From Deltaproteobacteria bacterium (GTDB taxonomy: Bacteria > Desulfobacterota > GWC2-55-46 > S146-73): 5,557 nt of DNA. Shown piece after piece: positions 5,021 to 5,557 of the stretch. The translations under genes were made by a program, and so were the position numbers. The first letter of the stretch is position 1; every line of letters starts with the position of its first letter. Location: positions 1 to 5,557 of the forward strand of contig WGFF01000270.1 of the NCBI GenBank assembly GCA_015492355.1, given 5' to 3'. Under the pieces are notes generated by a model. The model was not told the DNA's origin, made no database searches, and saw only the letters and a program-made list of their open reading frames with translations.

Positions 5021-5557
5021 TCAATCCCCCGCAGGGATTATCCTGAAAGGTATTATAAGGTCCATGGTCTCGGTACCGATGTAGAGTTCTTTTATAACGA
5101 GGGACAGTCTCGTACTCCCTGCATCAGGCGGGGGAAAGATGAGCATCTTTTTGACCCTGTCTTCGGGGTTCACAGTGGTGGAGAGGTCATAGTACAGGTT
5201 CTTTATGGGAGAGAGCACCCTACCCGTGTCCTTCCATGTATCCCTTGCCATAAGATAGAGGGCGGTATAATCGAGCGGTTTTTTATATCCCATGGCATTG
5301 TCCATCATGGCGGTGTGGACAGGATTGAAGATAACACGTCTACTGGACTTGTTCATGATCTCCATAGCAAAGACCACGTATCCCTCATCAGCGAGTCTGT
5401 CAAGGAGAGGAGAACTTACCGGCAGGTGTTTCCTATCCAGATATCTCACACTTATACGTAGGAGATCGTTTTCGAATATACCCGTATCATCCGCACGGGA
5501 ATACCCGGGTGGACCAGTGCTGGCAGGATGGAGCACTATCCTTTTTGCCTCATGGGA
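5021..5557 (-). CDS. Unrecognised beta-rich protein, N-terminus outside window
   Basis: The reverse-strand frame is open from the stop at 5021-5023 to the window edge, giving at least 178 residues. A GTG at 5536 with AAAGGA close upstream could be a start, but the seven codons before it are also open, so the gene probably begins beyond 5557, possibly with a signal peptide or lipoprotein signal. Numbering from the GTG, a hydrophobic/polar alternation marks strands at YVVFAMEIMNKSSRRVIF (53-70), TALYLMA (91-97), KMLIFPPP (130-137), LSLVIKELYI (144-153) and MDLIIPFRII (158-167). The order 'xNxSxxxVxF ... VxKxLIFPxP ... LIIPFRI' resembles Ig-like beta-sandwich envelope domains (telokin/DUF4352-like) in many lipoproteins. 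That is a fold guess, not a family assignment. It converges on the preceding gene with 23 bases between them. Confidence 0.7.
   Translation of the reverse strand, partial: SHEAKRIVLHPASTGPPGYSRADDTGIFENDLLRISVRYLDRKHLPVSSPLLDRLADEGYVVFAMEIMNKSSRRVIFNPVHTAMMDNAMGYKKPLDYTALYLMARDTWKDTGRVLSPIKNLYYDLSTTVNPEDRVKKMLIFPPPDAGSTRLSLVIKELYIGTETMDLIIPFRIIPAGD

Noticed and set aside
5013..5039. Possible bidirectional terminator between the convergent genes: CCCTGC/GCAGGG, or AATCCC/GGGATT
   Set aside because: Both stems are six pairs only, one lies wholly inside the reverse gene's coding end, and neither is followed by a T-run on either strand.

Overview
The window looks like ordinary bacterial chromosome of middling GC content. 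Arg codons are strongly biased to AGG/AGA and Ile codons to ATA, starts include GTG, and Shine-Dalgarno sites are GGAGG-type. The rsmI gene argues for Bacteria. The codon style recalls Nitrospirota (Thermodesulfovibrio-like) or related anaerobic lineages, but this is an impression, not a demonstrated assignment.

Layout. Positions 1-234 are non-coding: a long imperfect palindrome (copy A of a dispersed repeat), further small hairpins, and a plausible promoter just before the first gene. Positions 235-1898 hold a two-gene phosphate unit: a DUF47/PhoU-like protein followed by a PiT-family phosphate permease. Positions 1899-2182 are non-coding and dense in structure: a GC-rich hairpin right after the permease, an isolated TATAAT, copy B of the repeat, and a degenerate third piece of the same repeat in the opposite sense to its match in copy A. 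Positions 2183-4997 form a tightly packed forward unit: ABC ATPase (DrrA/CcmA type), ABC-2 permease (the two are separated by no bases), RsmI 16S rRNA 2'-O-methyltransferase, and a 67-residue single-pass membrane protein with a charged helical tail. A convergent reverse-strand gene (5021 to the window edge) encodes an unrecognised, probably beta-rich protein whose N-terminus lies outside the window.

How the genes work together. The DUF47 protein is the usual partner and probable regulator of a PiT permease, giving low-affinity metal-phosphate uptake. The ABC ATPase and permease form one export half-transporter pair of unknown substrate. rsmI and the small membrane protein are probably co-transcribed with them by position, with no evident shared pathway.

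The best candidate for something unusual is the non-coding repeat. Copies A and B match at about 88% over 75 bases, lie in direct orientation, and bracket the phosphate operon. Each copy is itself a long foldable palindrome, with nested alternative hairpins. No new protein-coding system is evident; the protein genes are well-known families apart from the last one.
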